NCBI GenBank assembly: GCA_027018875.1
Contig: JALUYA010000002.1
Location: 43,767-107,766, forward strand
Reading direction: 5' to 3'
Source of the DNA: Gammaproteobacteria bacterium
GTDB taxonomy: Bacteria; Pseudomonadota; Gammaproteobacteria; JAKDMP01
Length of the DNA: 64,000 nt
A program made the position numbers and the translations under genes. Positions 1 to 6,834 of this stretch are shown piece by piece (position 1 is the stretch's first letter; every line of letters begins with the position of its first letter). Below the pieces are notes generated by a model that made no database searches, had not been told where the DNA came from, and saw only the letters and a program-made list of their open reading frames with translations.

Positions 1-89
1 GACCAATTTTTGTAACGGGTGTAGTCAAACGGCCGCCATGTTCTGTGTGAAAGGTTGACTGCGCATTCCGGTGAAACTGGACAGTCATT

Positions 90-180
90 CCGGCGCAAAG
101 TGGACAGCTGATCCGGCGCAAAGTGGACAGCTGATCCGGCGCAAAGTGGACAGCTGATCCGGCGCAAAGTGGACAGTTGT
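90..180. repeat. Left-end tandem repeats of the IS21 element
   Basis: Four near-perfect 23-bp direct repeats start at 90, 113, 136 and 159, each containing CCGGCGCAAAGTGGACAG. The last copy diverges at its end. There is no spacer variation, and the array lies between the IS tip and the end of istB, so these are terminal transposase-binding repeats and not a CRISPR. Confidence 0.85.
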
Positions 181-227
181 CGGAGCGAAGCGACGCGGGG
201 TTGTCATTATGAGTTCAGGTGTCCAGT

Positions 228-965
228 TTAGGTCAACTTTTTTCTGCGCTTTCTCATGGAATCTCCCTTGAGATTAATCTGGTAGGCGTTGTGTATGAGC
301 CGGTCGAGGATGGCGTCAGCCAGGGTGGGATCGCCGATCAGTTCATGCCAGTTTTCGACGGGGAACTGGCTGGTTACGAGTGTGGCGCGCACGCCATAGC
401 GGTCCTCCAGGATCTCGAGTAAATCGCGCCGATGTTCGTCCTTGAGTGCGGCGGTGCCGAAGTCATCCAGGACCAGGAGATCCGATTTGGCGAGGGCATT
501 CATCAGCTTGGGATAACGGCCGTCCCCTTTAGCGGTGGAGAGGTCCTGGAAGAAGCGTGATACCCGCACGTAGAGGGCGTTCAGCCCATCACGACAGGCC
601 TTGTGAGCCAGCGCACAAGCCAGCCAGCTCTTGCCGATGCCGGTGGGGCCGGTGATCAGCACATTGTGGTGGTCACGGATCCATTGCGAGGTGGCCAGTT
701 TGGTCATCAGGGCCTTGTCCAGGCCCCGGGGATGACGGTAGTCGATGTCCTCGATGGCCGCCTGATGCCGGAGCCTGGCGCGGCGCAGCCGCGTCTGAAG
801 GCGACGGCTGTCGCGTTCGGTCATCTCTCTGTCGGCCATCAGGCCCAGGCGCTCCTCGGTGGAGAGCGCCTCGATGTCCGGCATCTTGAGTTGTTCTTCA
901 AAGGCGCGCGCCATACCGGTCAGGCGCAGGGCATGGAGTTTGTCCAGTGTGGGGGGTGTCAGCAT
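228..965 (-). CDS. istB: IS21-family transposition helper ATPase IstB
   Basis: This is the AAA+ ATPase helper that works with IstA in IS21 transposition and target selection. The 245-residue length is normal for the family. A Walker A motif (GPTGIGKSW, about residue 106) and a Walker B motif (LLVLDDFG, about residue 164) are intact. It lies 17 bp downstream of istA on the same strand, the standard istA-istB order. The reading frame is undamaged, unlike its partner istA, so the helper may still be made while the transposase is broken. Confidence 0.93.
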   Translation of the reverse strand: MLTPPTLDKLHALRLTGMARAFEEQLKMPDIEALSTEERLGLMADREMTERDSRRLQTRLRRARLRHQAAIEDIDYRHPRGLDKALMTKLATSQWIRDHHNVLITGPTGIGKSWLACALAHKACRDGLNALYVRVSRFFQDLSTAKGDGRYPKLMNALAKSDLLVLDDFGTAALKDEHRRDLLEILEDRYGVRATLVTSQFPVENWHELIGDPTLADAILDRLIHNAYQINLKGDSMRKRRKKLT

Positions 966-982
966 CGCTTTCTCCTTATCAG

Positions 983-2540
983 TCAGTGGTAATACCCGCC
1001 ACCCCGGATATTGGGGTGGGCAATGGGTTTAGGGGTGGCTTCCTCCGCTTCTGGCAGCGCCTGGCGGTCGAGGCCGTTCTTGAGGATGGATTGCAGGCTT
1101 TTGTAACTGGTCGCACCTAATCGCAGTGCCCGCTGGCAAGCGGCCTCGAGCCGTTCATCCCCATAGGACTTGCCCAGCCGCATGATCCCTAAACAGGAGC
1201 GGAAGCCCTGCTGAGGATGGGCGCGGGAAGACAGGATGGTGGCGACCACCTCGGCGGTGGCCGGCCCGGTCTTTTCCGCCCAGTGCACCAGGCGTTGAGG
1301 GGTCCAGTGTGCGTATTGCTGGTGGGCCTTGGGCATGTGCCCGGTCAGTGTGGTATGGCGCCCTTTCAGGGATGAGCGCCGATGACTGGCGACCCGCTTG
1401 TTATGGTGCAGCAGTTCCACGGTATGCGCCGTGATGCGCACGTCCAGTTCCTGTTTCACCAGCTGGTACGGGACGGAGTAGTAATGCCCCAGCACCTCGA
1501 CATGATAATCGATGTGGACCCGGGCCTTCTTCCACTCGGCATAGGTGTAGCGTTCGGCAGGCAGGGGCTTCATGGCTGGCCGGTCCAGCTGCTCAAACAG
1601 CGCCTGGCGGCAGCCGGGCAGTTTCTTGAAGGGCTTGGTGTTTAACATATCCAGCAGTTCCCGGATGGCGGCATTGAGTTCGGGCAGAGAGAAAAAGGTG
1701 TGGTGACGCAACCGGGCCAGGATCCAACGTTCTACCAGTAAAACGCTATTTTCCACCTTGGCCTTGTCACGGGGGTGACGGACCCGGGCCGGCAGAATGG
1801 CGGTGCCATAATGATCTGAGAGATCTTCGTATGTGGCGTTCGCCTGGGGTTCATAGCGACAGGGCCGGGCAACGGCACTCTTCAGGTTATCCGGAACCAG
1901 CAATGCAGGCACGGCGCCCAGAAATTCCAGGCAGCGGATATGCGAGGCAATCCAGTCCGATAATCCCTGGGTCCAGGTGGCCTCGGCATAGGTGTAGGCG
2001 CTCGCGCCCAGGGTGGCGACAAAGATCTGGGCCTCGCGGATCTCCCCCGTGAGCGGGTCAACCACCGGCACGGTCTGGCCAGCGTAGTCGACGAACAGTT
2101 TCTCACCCGCACGGTGATGCTGGCGCATCACCAGATCCAGCTTGCCCGCCCAGGCCCGGTAACGATCACAGAACTGGCTGTACTGCAGCCCGTCGGGATA
2201 GTCGGCCTTGTACTCCTCCCAGAGCAACAGCAGGGTCACCCCCTTGCGGGCGAGCTCCCGATGAACCTCGGCCCAATCCGGCAAAGGGCGGGCGTCACGC
2301 GCTGCTTTTGGCAAGGTGGGAAACAGCTGCGCCTCCAGTTGGCGGTCATCCCATGCTTCGGGCAGTGGCCAGCTGAGCCCGGCCATCGTCGCACGGCGCA
2401 GGTACTCCGCCACCGTGGTCGGTGACATCGACAGACTGCGGGCAATCTGCCGCCGTCCCAGACCAGCCTCCCAGACCAGCCTCCCAGGCCAGTCTCAATA
2501 CTTGTCTTATCTTGCGCATGGATTTCCTCTTATTGGCCAT
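983..2540 (-). pseudogene. istA: IS21-family transposase IstA, frameshifted by a 13-bp duplication
   Basis: The DDE transposase starts at the ATG at 2540 (MANKRKSMRKIRQ, the N-terminal helix-turn-helix region). That frame is lost after about 24 codons. The rest, including DYAGQ, LVPDN and the KVENSV glutamate region of the DDE core, lies in another frame that can begin at MSPTTVAEY (2428). The cause is visible: a 13-bp unit, GACCAGCCTCCCA, is present twice at 2461-2473 and 2474-2486. Deleting one unit restores AGLGRRQIARSLSMSPTT, as expected for an intact IstA. The gene is called broken, although initiation at 2428 could yield a protein lacking the first DNA-binding helices. Confidence 0.88.
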
Positions 2541-2636
2541 GGTCCCTCCTCAAAAAAAGCGAGAAGGATGCCATAGGCGTTGTGGAAATCCCGCGTCTGT
2601 CTTCGTTCAGCCGATTCCGGTCAGCAGCGAAAAACT

Positions 2637-2753
2637 GTCCAGTTTCAAACCGGAATCACTGTCCAGTTTGCCCCGGAATTAGTGTCCAGTTTCAGTCGGA
2701 ATGGGTGTCCAGTTTGCCCCGGAATCAGTGTCCAGTTTGGACCGGAATACGCA
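2637..2753. repeat. Right-end repeats of the IS21 element
   Basis: About five copies of a GTCCAGTTT-x-CCGGAAT motif lie at roughly 22-bp spacing between 2637 and 2753. They are the inverted counterparts of the left-end repeats. They are more diverged from each other than the left set. Confidence 0.8.
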
Positions 2754-2858
2754 TGGTGACAGCGACGCGTATTTCTTGCATTATTTAAGTACTGCCTGCG
2801 GAATTGCTACAAACGGCGCGGTGTTTCGGCGTCCTTTGGCTTTGCTACGTCGGCTCAT
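2754..2858 (-). pseudogene. 5' fragment of a helix-turn-helix gene cut by the IS21 insertion
   Basis: A gene starts at the ATG at 2858, overlapping the end of the AlpA-like gene by four bases. It encodes MSRRSKAKGRRNTAPFVAIP and then QAVLK before an in-frame TAA at 2781-2783. Beyond the stop the same frame continues CKKYASLSP up to the IS boundary. From memory, this resembles the N-terminus of helix-turn-helix proteins common in integrative elements (a basic start, then FVxIPxAVL...YxSLS). No continuation is recognisable at 1-59 on the other side of the IS, so the rest has been lost or lies beyond further rearrangement. The family assignment rests on a short stretch. Confidence 0.55.
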
Positions 2859-3034
2859 GCCGCTTTTCCCTCAATGAAGCGCTCGACGTCGCTTTGGCGC
2901 CAGCGCTTCGATCGGTCGCCCACCGTGATGGGTGCGGGAAGTTTTCCGGCCTTCAGCCAGCGCCAAATCGAAGCGCGCGAGCAGCCGAAAAGATCGGCTA
3001 GCTCGCGATCTGTCAGCAACCGTAATGTCGTCAT
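2855..3034 (-). CDS. AlpA-family helix-turn-helix regulator
   Basis: This is a 59-residue protein, deduced by reading the minus strand from the ATG at 3034 to the TGA at 2855. It begins MTTLRLLTDRELADLFG and continues with SRASIWRWLKAGKLP, then a basic WRQSDVERFIEGKAA tail. This is the compact winged/MerR-like DNA-binding fold of AlpA and phage excisionase-type regulators, which typically control integrase or excision genes of P4-like elements. Its stop overlaps the start of the next, broken HTH gene, so the two were co-transcribed. The role in element excision is inferred from family and location. Confidence 0.82.
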   Translation of the reverse strand: MTTLRLLTDRELADLFGCSRASIWRWLKAGKLPAPITVGDRSKRWRQSDVERFIEGKAA

Positions 3035-3086
3035 TTTCGCGTCCCTTGCTTCGGTGTTTTTAGTATTGCGGGCGCAAAATTGCGAT

Positions 3087-3605
3087 TTACATTTTGTCGG
3101 ATTTCCCCTTTTTCAGGATGCGCGCTACGTGGTCGCGGGACAGGCCCAGCGCGGCGGCAATGCGTTTGACGCGCCCGTGCCGGGCGTCCTTTGCAGCAGC
3201 AGCGAGCACGCGCTCGCGGGTTTCATCGCCCTGCTTGCGGCGAGTTGCATTCGCCGATTTGACGCGCGTGCGCTTGTTCTCCGGTGCTGTAAATTGATGC
3301 TCCAGGCGGTCAAGCACGGCTTCCAGCGGCGCCTTCCCGGCCCAGCGTCCGCGCCCAGTGCGCCGGTGCCATTCCCATTGTCCGGTGTCGGGGTTTTGGA
3401 TCGCGCAAGCGCCCAGCGCGTCCCGCACTTCGTCAGGCAAGCACAGGGCGCCGCCGTCGGGTTTACGCTCACTGCGGGCCTGCTCGATCAGTGCGTGCTT
3501 GCGGCTCGATAATTCGTTTTCAGACTTTGCCTGCCTGCGCATTGCGTCATTGATCGCCTTGACGCGGTCGGCATTTTCCGCCAGCAGGGTTTCACCGCAG
3601 AACAC
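3087..3605 (-). CDS. Element-borne hypothetical protein with C-terminal helix-turn-helix
   Basis: This is a 172-residue hydrophilic protein with a GTG start at 3605 immediately preceded by an in-frame stop. The middle contains WEWHRRTGRGRWAGKAPLE, rich in aromatic and basic residues. The C-terminus (RVKRIAAALGLSRDHVARIL, about 145-165) reads as a helix-turn-helix followed by a basic tail. No catalytic family was recognised. It sits between the HigA antitoxin and the AlpA-like gene on the same strand, so it belongs to the integrated element. It could be a regulator or a small replication or partition protein. Confidence 0.6.
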   Translation of the reverse strand: MFCGETLLAENADRVKAINDAMRRQAKSENELSSRKHALIEQARSERKPDGGALCLPDEVRDALGACAIQNPDTGQWEWHRRTGRGRWAGKAPLEAVLDRLEHQFTAPENKRTRVKSANATRRKQGDETRERVLAAAAKDARHGRVKRIAAALGLSRDHVARILKKGKSDKM

Positions 3606-3668
3606 GCGCTAGCCGTGCGGCGTTTTTTCGGGGCGTAGCGGCTTGCTCACCGCAGGCGCACCACGGCT

Positions 3669-3998
3669 TTATCCGTTCACCGCGCGCGGCGTGGGGATGC
3701 GCTTTACCTCGGCGGCCATGCGTCGCTCGGCTTCCCAAAGGTCATGCTCGGCCTGCATCCTGAGCCACAGGCCGGGGCCGTTACCGGCGAGCTTGCCGAG
3801 TCGTACGGCCATGTCGGGCGAGACGCCTATCGTGCCCGCCAGCAGGCGGTGCAGGGTCTGCCGACTCACGCGCAAAAGGCGCGCCGCCTCGCTGACCGAA
3901 AGCCCAAGCGCGGGCAGCACGTCCTCGCGCACGACCTCGCCCGGATGCGTCGGGCGCATCCGGGGCCGCTCCTTCACGAAATACTCCTGCTTGCTCAT
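3669..3998 (-). CDS. higA: HigA-family antitoxin
   Basis: This is a 109-residue XRE-type DNA-binding antitoxin. It has the HigA/VapI hallmark MRPTHPGEVVREDVLPALGL near residues 14-33, then a helix-turn-helix (SVSEAARLLRVSRQTLHRLL) and the conserved MAVRLGKL...WLRMQAEHDLW region. It follows the toxin gene by 11 bp on the same strand, which is the toxin-first order characteristic of hig modules. It should neutralise HigB and repress the shared promoter upstream of the toxin. Length and motifs look complete. Confidence 0.92.
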   Translation of the reverse strand: MSKQEYFVKERPRMRPTHPGEVVREDVLPALGLSVSEAARLLRVSRQTLHRLLAGTIGVSPDMAVRLGKLAGNGPGLWLRMQAEHDLWEAERRMAAEVKRIPTPRAVNG

Positions 3999-4009
3999 TG
4001 CCTCGTTCC

Positions 4010-4285
4010 TCAGTGATACTGTTCAAGGTCCACGCGCCATGCGTCGCCCTCGCGCCACTCGAAGGTGATCCGCCACGGGTCGTTAACGGCGATCGCGTAA
4101 CGCTCCGGCTTGCCGTGCAGCGGATGAAAGCCCAAGCCCGGCACTCGCAAGTCTTCAAGCCCGCGTGCCTGCCTTAGCACGCTCAGACGCGACCGACAAC
4201 GTTCCACAAGGTCCGGGCGGATTCCGCGCGGGGCATCGTCGTTAAACAGCACCGCTAACCCCTTGTGGCGGAAACTTCTAATCAC
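4010..4285 (-). CDS. higB: HigB-family mRNA interferase toxin
   Basis: This is a 91-residue RelE/ParE-superfamily toxin, expected to cleave mRNA at the ribosome. The N-terminus MIRSFRHKGL and the C-terminal PWRITFEWREGDAWRVDLEQYH region are typical of HigB, including the conserved arginines and terminal histidine. The start is a GTG at 4285. A promoter-like pair just upstream places transcription initiation at or next to this codon, so the message may be nearly leaderless. It pairs with the antitoxin gene immediately downstream and probably stabilises the integrated element. Confidence 0.92.
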   Translation of the reverse strand: MIRSFRHKGLAVLFNDDAPRGIRPDLVERCRSRLSVLRQARGLEDLRVPGLGFHPLHGKPERYAIAVNDPWRITFEWREGDAWRVDLEQYH

Positions 4286-4291
4286 TGCGAC

Positions 4292-4320
4292 ACTGTAACA
4301 CGGTATGCGACGTATGTAAA
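4292..4320 (-). promoter_or_regulatory. Candidate sigma70 promoter of higBA
   Basis: On the minus strand, TTTACA (4315-4320) and TACAGT (4292-4297) are separated by exactly 17 bp, directly upstream of the higB GTG at 4285. The spacer contains two GTAT half-motifs that could serve as a HigA operator. This is inferred from sequence only. Confidence 0.5.
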
Positions 4321-4340
4321 CGACCTTATTACAGGTGCCA

Positions 4341-5549
4341 TTAGCGCAGCGCCACCACGGTTGCCGTCTCGGGCCTGCCGATAATCTCGGCCACCTTGCG
4401 CCCGAGTGCTTCCAGCGCGCGGCGTTTCTCGGCGGCGTAGGCGTGGCGGTCGTAAATCCCTGTCATGGAAGCGTCCACGTGGCCCAGCACGCGGGCAATG
4501 ACAAACCAGCTTACTCCAGCCTCGCCCATCAGCGTTGCCGCCGTGCGGCGCAGGTCATGCACGGTGTAATCGGCCGTGCGGATGCGTGTCAGCGCGCGGG
4601 TGATTGCCGCCGGGCGGATCGGCCCGTGCAGACTCGGGTTCGGCAGCAGCCAGCGCGTCTTGCCCGTGAGTTCGCGCAGGCGCGCGAGCGTTTCCAGTGC
4701 CAGCGGCGACAAGGGCACCACATGCGCCGTGCCGGTCTTGACGTGTTCGCTCGGAATGCTCCAGGCATCGCCGTCTATTTCGTACCATGCGGCGACTGCC
4801 AGTGATCCGCGCCGTTGTGCGGTCAGCATCAGCAGACGGATTGCCAATGCGACCGGTTCGCTGACGCCCGCGTGCGTTTCCGTTGCCTCCCACAAGCCGC
4901 GAATCTCGGCCGGGGTCAACGTACGCTCACGCCGCACCTTTTTTGCGTACCGTGGCAATTCCTGACACGGGTTCGCTTCGAGCCGCCCGCGCCTGACCGC
5001 AAAACGAAAGGCGGCCAGCAGCACGCCTCCGGCATGATCCGCCACGCTGGCACTCGCCGAGTCGGCCACGCGATCCATTGCCGCTACAACGCTCGAACGG
5101 CTTAACTCGCGGGCCTTCAATCGCCCGCAGACAGGCTTCAGATTCACTTCGATCAGGCGCTGAAACTCTTTGACGGTCGCCGGTCGGCAGTGCTTGGTGA
5201 CGTGGCGGGTCATGTATTCGTCCAGAATATCGCCCACGGTCGGCGCGGTGCGCTTCGCCCGAAACGCATCGCGGCGCGTCTCGCGTTTCTCGGCCGCTTT
5301 CTCGGCCGGATCGGTGCCGGTCTCGCGTAGTGCCTTGGCTTCGGCCAGGCGTCGGCGGGCCTCGGTCAGGCGCATGTGCGGCCACTCGCCCAGCGTGAAC
5401 ACGCGCTGCGTGCTCCCAGGATCACGATAGCGCCACAGGTAGGCTTTGCGCCCGGACGGGTACACGCGGATACGCAGGCCGCCGGGTTCGCTTTTTTCGT
5501 AGCGGGTTTTCCTCGGTTTCAGGGTCTCGATTTGCCGATTCGTGAACAT
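4341..5549 (-). CDS. int: Tyrosine-type site-specific integrase of the element
   Basis: This 402-residue P4-type integrase has an N-terminal DUF4102-like arm-binding domain (MFTNRQIETLKPRK...GLRIRVYPSGRKAYLWRY). It also has a SAM-like core-binding domain and a C-terminal catalytic domain. The catalytic residues are visible: Arg in TAQRRGS, Lys in VKTGTAH, His-x-x-Arg in VHDLRRTA, His in VLGHVD and the nucleophile Tyr in TGIYDRH. The gene begins about 180 bp from the tRNA-Arg fragment at 5730-5785 and points inward, which is usual for an integrase next to its attachment site. It appears intact, so the element may once have been, or still be, excisable. Confidence 0.95.
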   Translation of the reverse strand: MFTNRQIETLKPRKTRYEKSEPGGLRIRVYPSGRKAYLWRYRDPGSTQRVFTLGEWPHMRLTEARRRLAEAKALRETGTDPAEKAAEKRETRRDAFRAKRTAPTVGDILDEYMTRHVTKHCRPATVKEFQRLIEVNLKPVCGRLKARELSRSSVVAAMDRVADSASASVADHAGGVLLAAFRFAVRRGRLEANPCQELPRYAKKVRRERTLTPAEIRGLWEATETHAGVSEPVALAIRLLMLTAQRRGSLAVAAWYEIDGDAWSIPSEHVKTGTAHVVPLSPLALETLARLRELTGKTRWLLPNPSLHGPIRPAAITRALTRIRTADYTVHDLRRTAATLMGEAGVSWFVIARVLGHVDASMTGIYDRHAYAAEKRRALEALGRKVAEIIGRPETATVVALR

Positions 5550-5729
5550 CGTTTTCGCCTCCGGTTTTTGTTACCCCAAGCGCTCGGGGTAAACACTGGG
5601 GTAAACAAATATACTGCGTTTGCCTGTTACCCTCTTGAGACAAGTTTAGACGAAAACATACGATATAGCAAGGTGTTACGGGGTTTGAGTCGCCTTATTT
5701 TGAGACGTGATAAGTCGTTGTTTTACCGT

Positions 5730-5785
5730 GGAATACCTGGCTATGAACCAGGTGGTCGGGAGTTCGAATCTCTCCGGGCGTGCCA
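5730..5785 (+). other. Putative attachment site: 3' part of a tRNA-Arg-like gene
   Basis: The sequence from the anticodon stem to the CCA end of a tRNA is present: stem cctgg (5736-5740), loop ctatgaa, stem ccagg, a variable loop, then a T-arm with the TTCGAAT loop. An acceptor strand ending GCCA at 5785 follows. It closely resembles the 3' part of tRNA-Arg(ACG), but the anticodon position reads ATG. No 5' half is present upstream (the preceding bases are gttttaccg), so it is not a functional tRNA. Its position next to the integrase marks it as the duplicated att core. The intact tRNA would be expected at the other end, off the left edge. Confidence 0.72.
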
Positions 5786-5810
5786 ATAAAATCAAGAATT
5801 TATATGGGTT

Positions 5811-5841
5811 CGGCGGCTTTCATGGCCGCCGTTTCCATTTT
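5811..5841 (+). terminator. Candidate Rho-independent terminator downstream of the tRNA-Arg remnant
   Basis: A 7-bp GC stem (CGGCGGC 5811-5817 with GCCGCCG 5825-5831) with a 7-base loop is followed by the T-rich stretch tttccatttt. It lies 25 bp after the tRNA 3' end and was probably the original terminator of that tRNA gene. Confidence 0.6.
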
Positions 5842-5890
5842 GAGGTAAACGAATGCGAAAGTTCAAACCGTGCTCGGTCCCGCGGCGTCG

Positions 5891-6025
5891 ATGGCCATTG
5901 TCCGGGATCGGCTTAACAACCGGTGGGGTTTCCGGATCGAAGCCCAGGCCGATATTTACGCCGGAGTGGCCCAGGTCGTTCGGTTGCCCCTGGTGGAATT
6001 ATCCCTGTGCTATCAGGGGATTTAA
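5891..6025 (+). CDS. Small hypothetical ORF, uncertain
   Basis: The frame is open from 5849. An ATG at 5891 gives 44 residues beginning MAIVRDRLNNRWGFRIEAQ and ending in a more hydrophobic half (VVRLPLVELSLCYQGI). The composition is protein-like, but no family was recognised and no good ribosome-binding site is seen. It lies in decayed sequence between two tRNA-associated integration sites, so it may be the tail of a lost gene. Just past its end, CCCTG...CAGGG followed by atttaattttt could act as a weak terminator. Confidence 0.25.
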   Translation: MAIVRDRLNNRWGFRIEAQADIYAGVAQVVRLPLVELSLCYQGI

Positions 6026-6435
6026 TTTTTACTGTCATGCCGGTAAGTAATGGCTATGCATAGGTGCTCATTACCCGCGGGAAGCGCTACCGCCGCCTGC
6101 TCAGTGCAACCGGCGTTTAAGTCGGTCCAAGCGCGGCACGCATGAGGCAGAACACGGTATCACTTTCAGGACCAACCAAGCCCAGTAGTCAGTAACACAG
6201 GAGCCCCTAAAGGTTGCATCAGTGAAGGCAATGGCACACAGGTCGCACCGCGACGGGTCAAACCCGAGGAATCTCTCGAACCTCGAGTTCGTTATTCAGA
6301 TTGGATCCCGTCGGCGCATATCATGGAGGCCAGGCGCAACCCGCGCCATCAACAGGCCGGATGTAAGAGCGCAACCACTTCCTGTTCGCTGTCCCCCTTC
6401 ACTTGCAAAACGGGCGGCGTCCATGTAAAAAGGTT

Positions 6436-6593
6436 CCCTAAGCTTAACATCTTGACCTTGCCTACGAATGATAACGGAAACGCCACAGTTTCGAGCCATT
6501 CGGCCTAACCTCCGATACACGGCCCAAGGTATCGGCCACGCGATACAGCAGGATTCGTGGATCCAGGTTTCGCAGCCTGGTATCGGTTAACAT
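6436..6593 (-). pseudogene. N-terminal remnant of a second P4-type integrase
   Basis: The minus strand from the ATG at 6593 reads MLTDTRLRNLDPR, then LLYRVADTLGR and VRPNGSKLWRFRYHS. This is the recognisable start of a P4-type (DUF4102) tyrosine integrase. A stop follows at 6462-6464. Continuing in a different frame gives GKVKMLSLG, the next conserved piece of the same domain, so a small frameshift separates them. Nothing recognisable as integrase follows. The fragment lies 115 bp from the 3' end of tRNA-Leu and in the same direction, the expected place for the integrase of an island inserted at that tRNA. Confidence 0.72.
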
Positions 6594-6707
6594 AATAAAT
6601 ACCGTCTGTGAGTATCTTTCCGGATTTCTACCGTATTTCAGCGACCATACCGACAAAGATTCTTACAGCGTCTTTGGGCTGTCAAGGAACGGCCTGAAAC
6701 AGGTTTA

Positions 6708-6794
6708 TGGTGCCGAGGAGAGGACTCGAACCTCCACGGGGTTACCCCCACTAGCACCTGAAGCTAGCGCGTCTACCAATTCCGCCACCTCGGC
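6708..6794 (-). tRNA. tRNA-Leu (CAG)
   Basis: The minus strand from 6794 reads GCCGAGGTGGCGGAATTGGT, followed by an anticodon stem CTAGC, the loop TTCAGGT (anticodon CAG) and GCTAG. A long class-II variable arm, the GTTCGAGTC T-loop region, the acceptor CCTCGGC, discriminator A and encoded CCA complete the gene. The 87-nt length and long variable arm fit tRNA-Leu. Its 3' end faces the integrase remnant. Confidence 0.96.
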
Positions 6795-6804
6795 CAAGCA
6801 GCGC

Positions 6805-6834
6805 ATTTTCCACAATTTATAGAGTCATTGTCAA
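6805..6834 (-). promoter_or_regulatory. Candidate tRNA-Leu promoter overlapping the rnr start
   Basis: On the minus strand a perfect TTGACA (6829-6834) is followed after 18 bp by GAAAAT (6805-6810). Next comes a GC-rich discriminator-like GCGCTG stretch of the kind seen at stable-RNA promoters. The -35 element overlaps the start codon region of the divergent rnr gene. Confidence 0.5.

Larger units (their letters stand above)
60..2753. mobile_element. IS21-family insertion sequence
   Basis: The element carries istB and istA on the minus strand between two ends that match in inverted orientation. The left end begins TGCGCATTCCGG at 60, and the right end read on the minus strand begins TGCGTATTCCGG at 2753. 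Both ends continue into several roughly 22-23-bp repeats of the GGACAG/TGTCC type, which is typical of IS21-family transposase-binding sites. The flanks (ggttgac on the left, tggtgac on the right) agree at only 5 of 7 positions, so no clean target duplication is visible and the exact termini are approximate. The copy sits inside a larger integrated element and interrupts a helix-turn-helix gene. Confidence 0.85.

Noticed and set aside
90..180. Regular 23-bp direct repeats resembling a small CRISPR
   Set aside because: The units abut without unique spacers, lie at an IS21 tip and recur in inverted form at the other end, so they are transposase-binding repeats.
5730..5785. A functional tRNA gene with anticodon ATG
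   Set aside because: The acceptor 5' strand and D-arm are missing upstream; only the 3' part remains.
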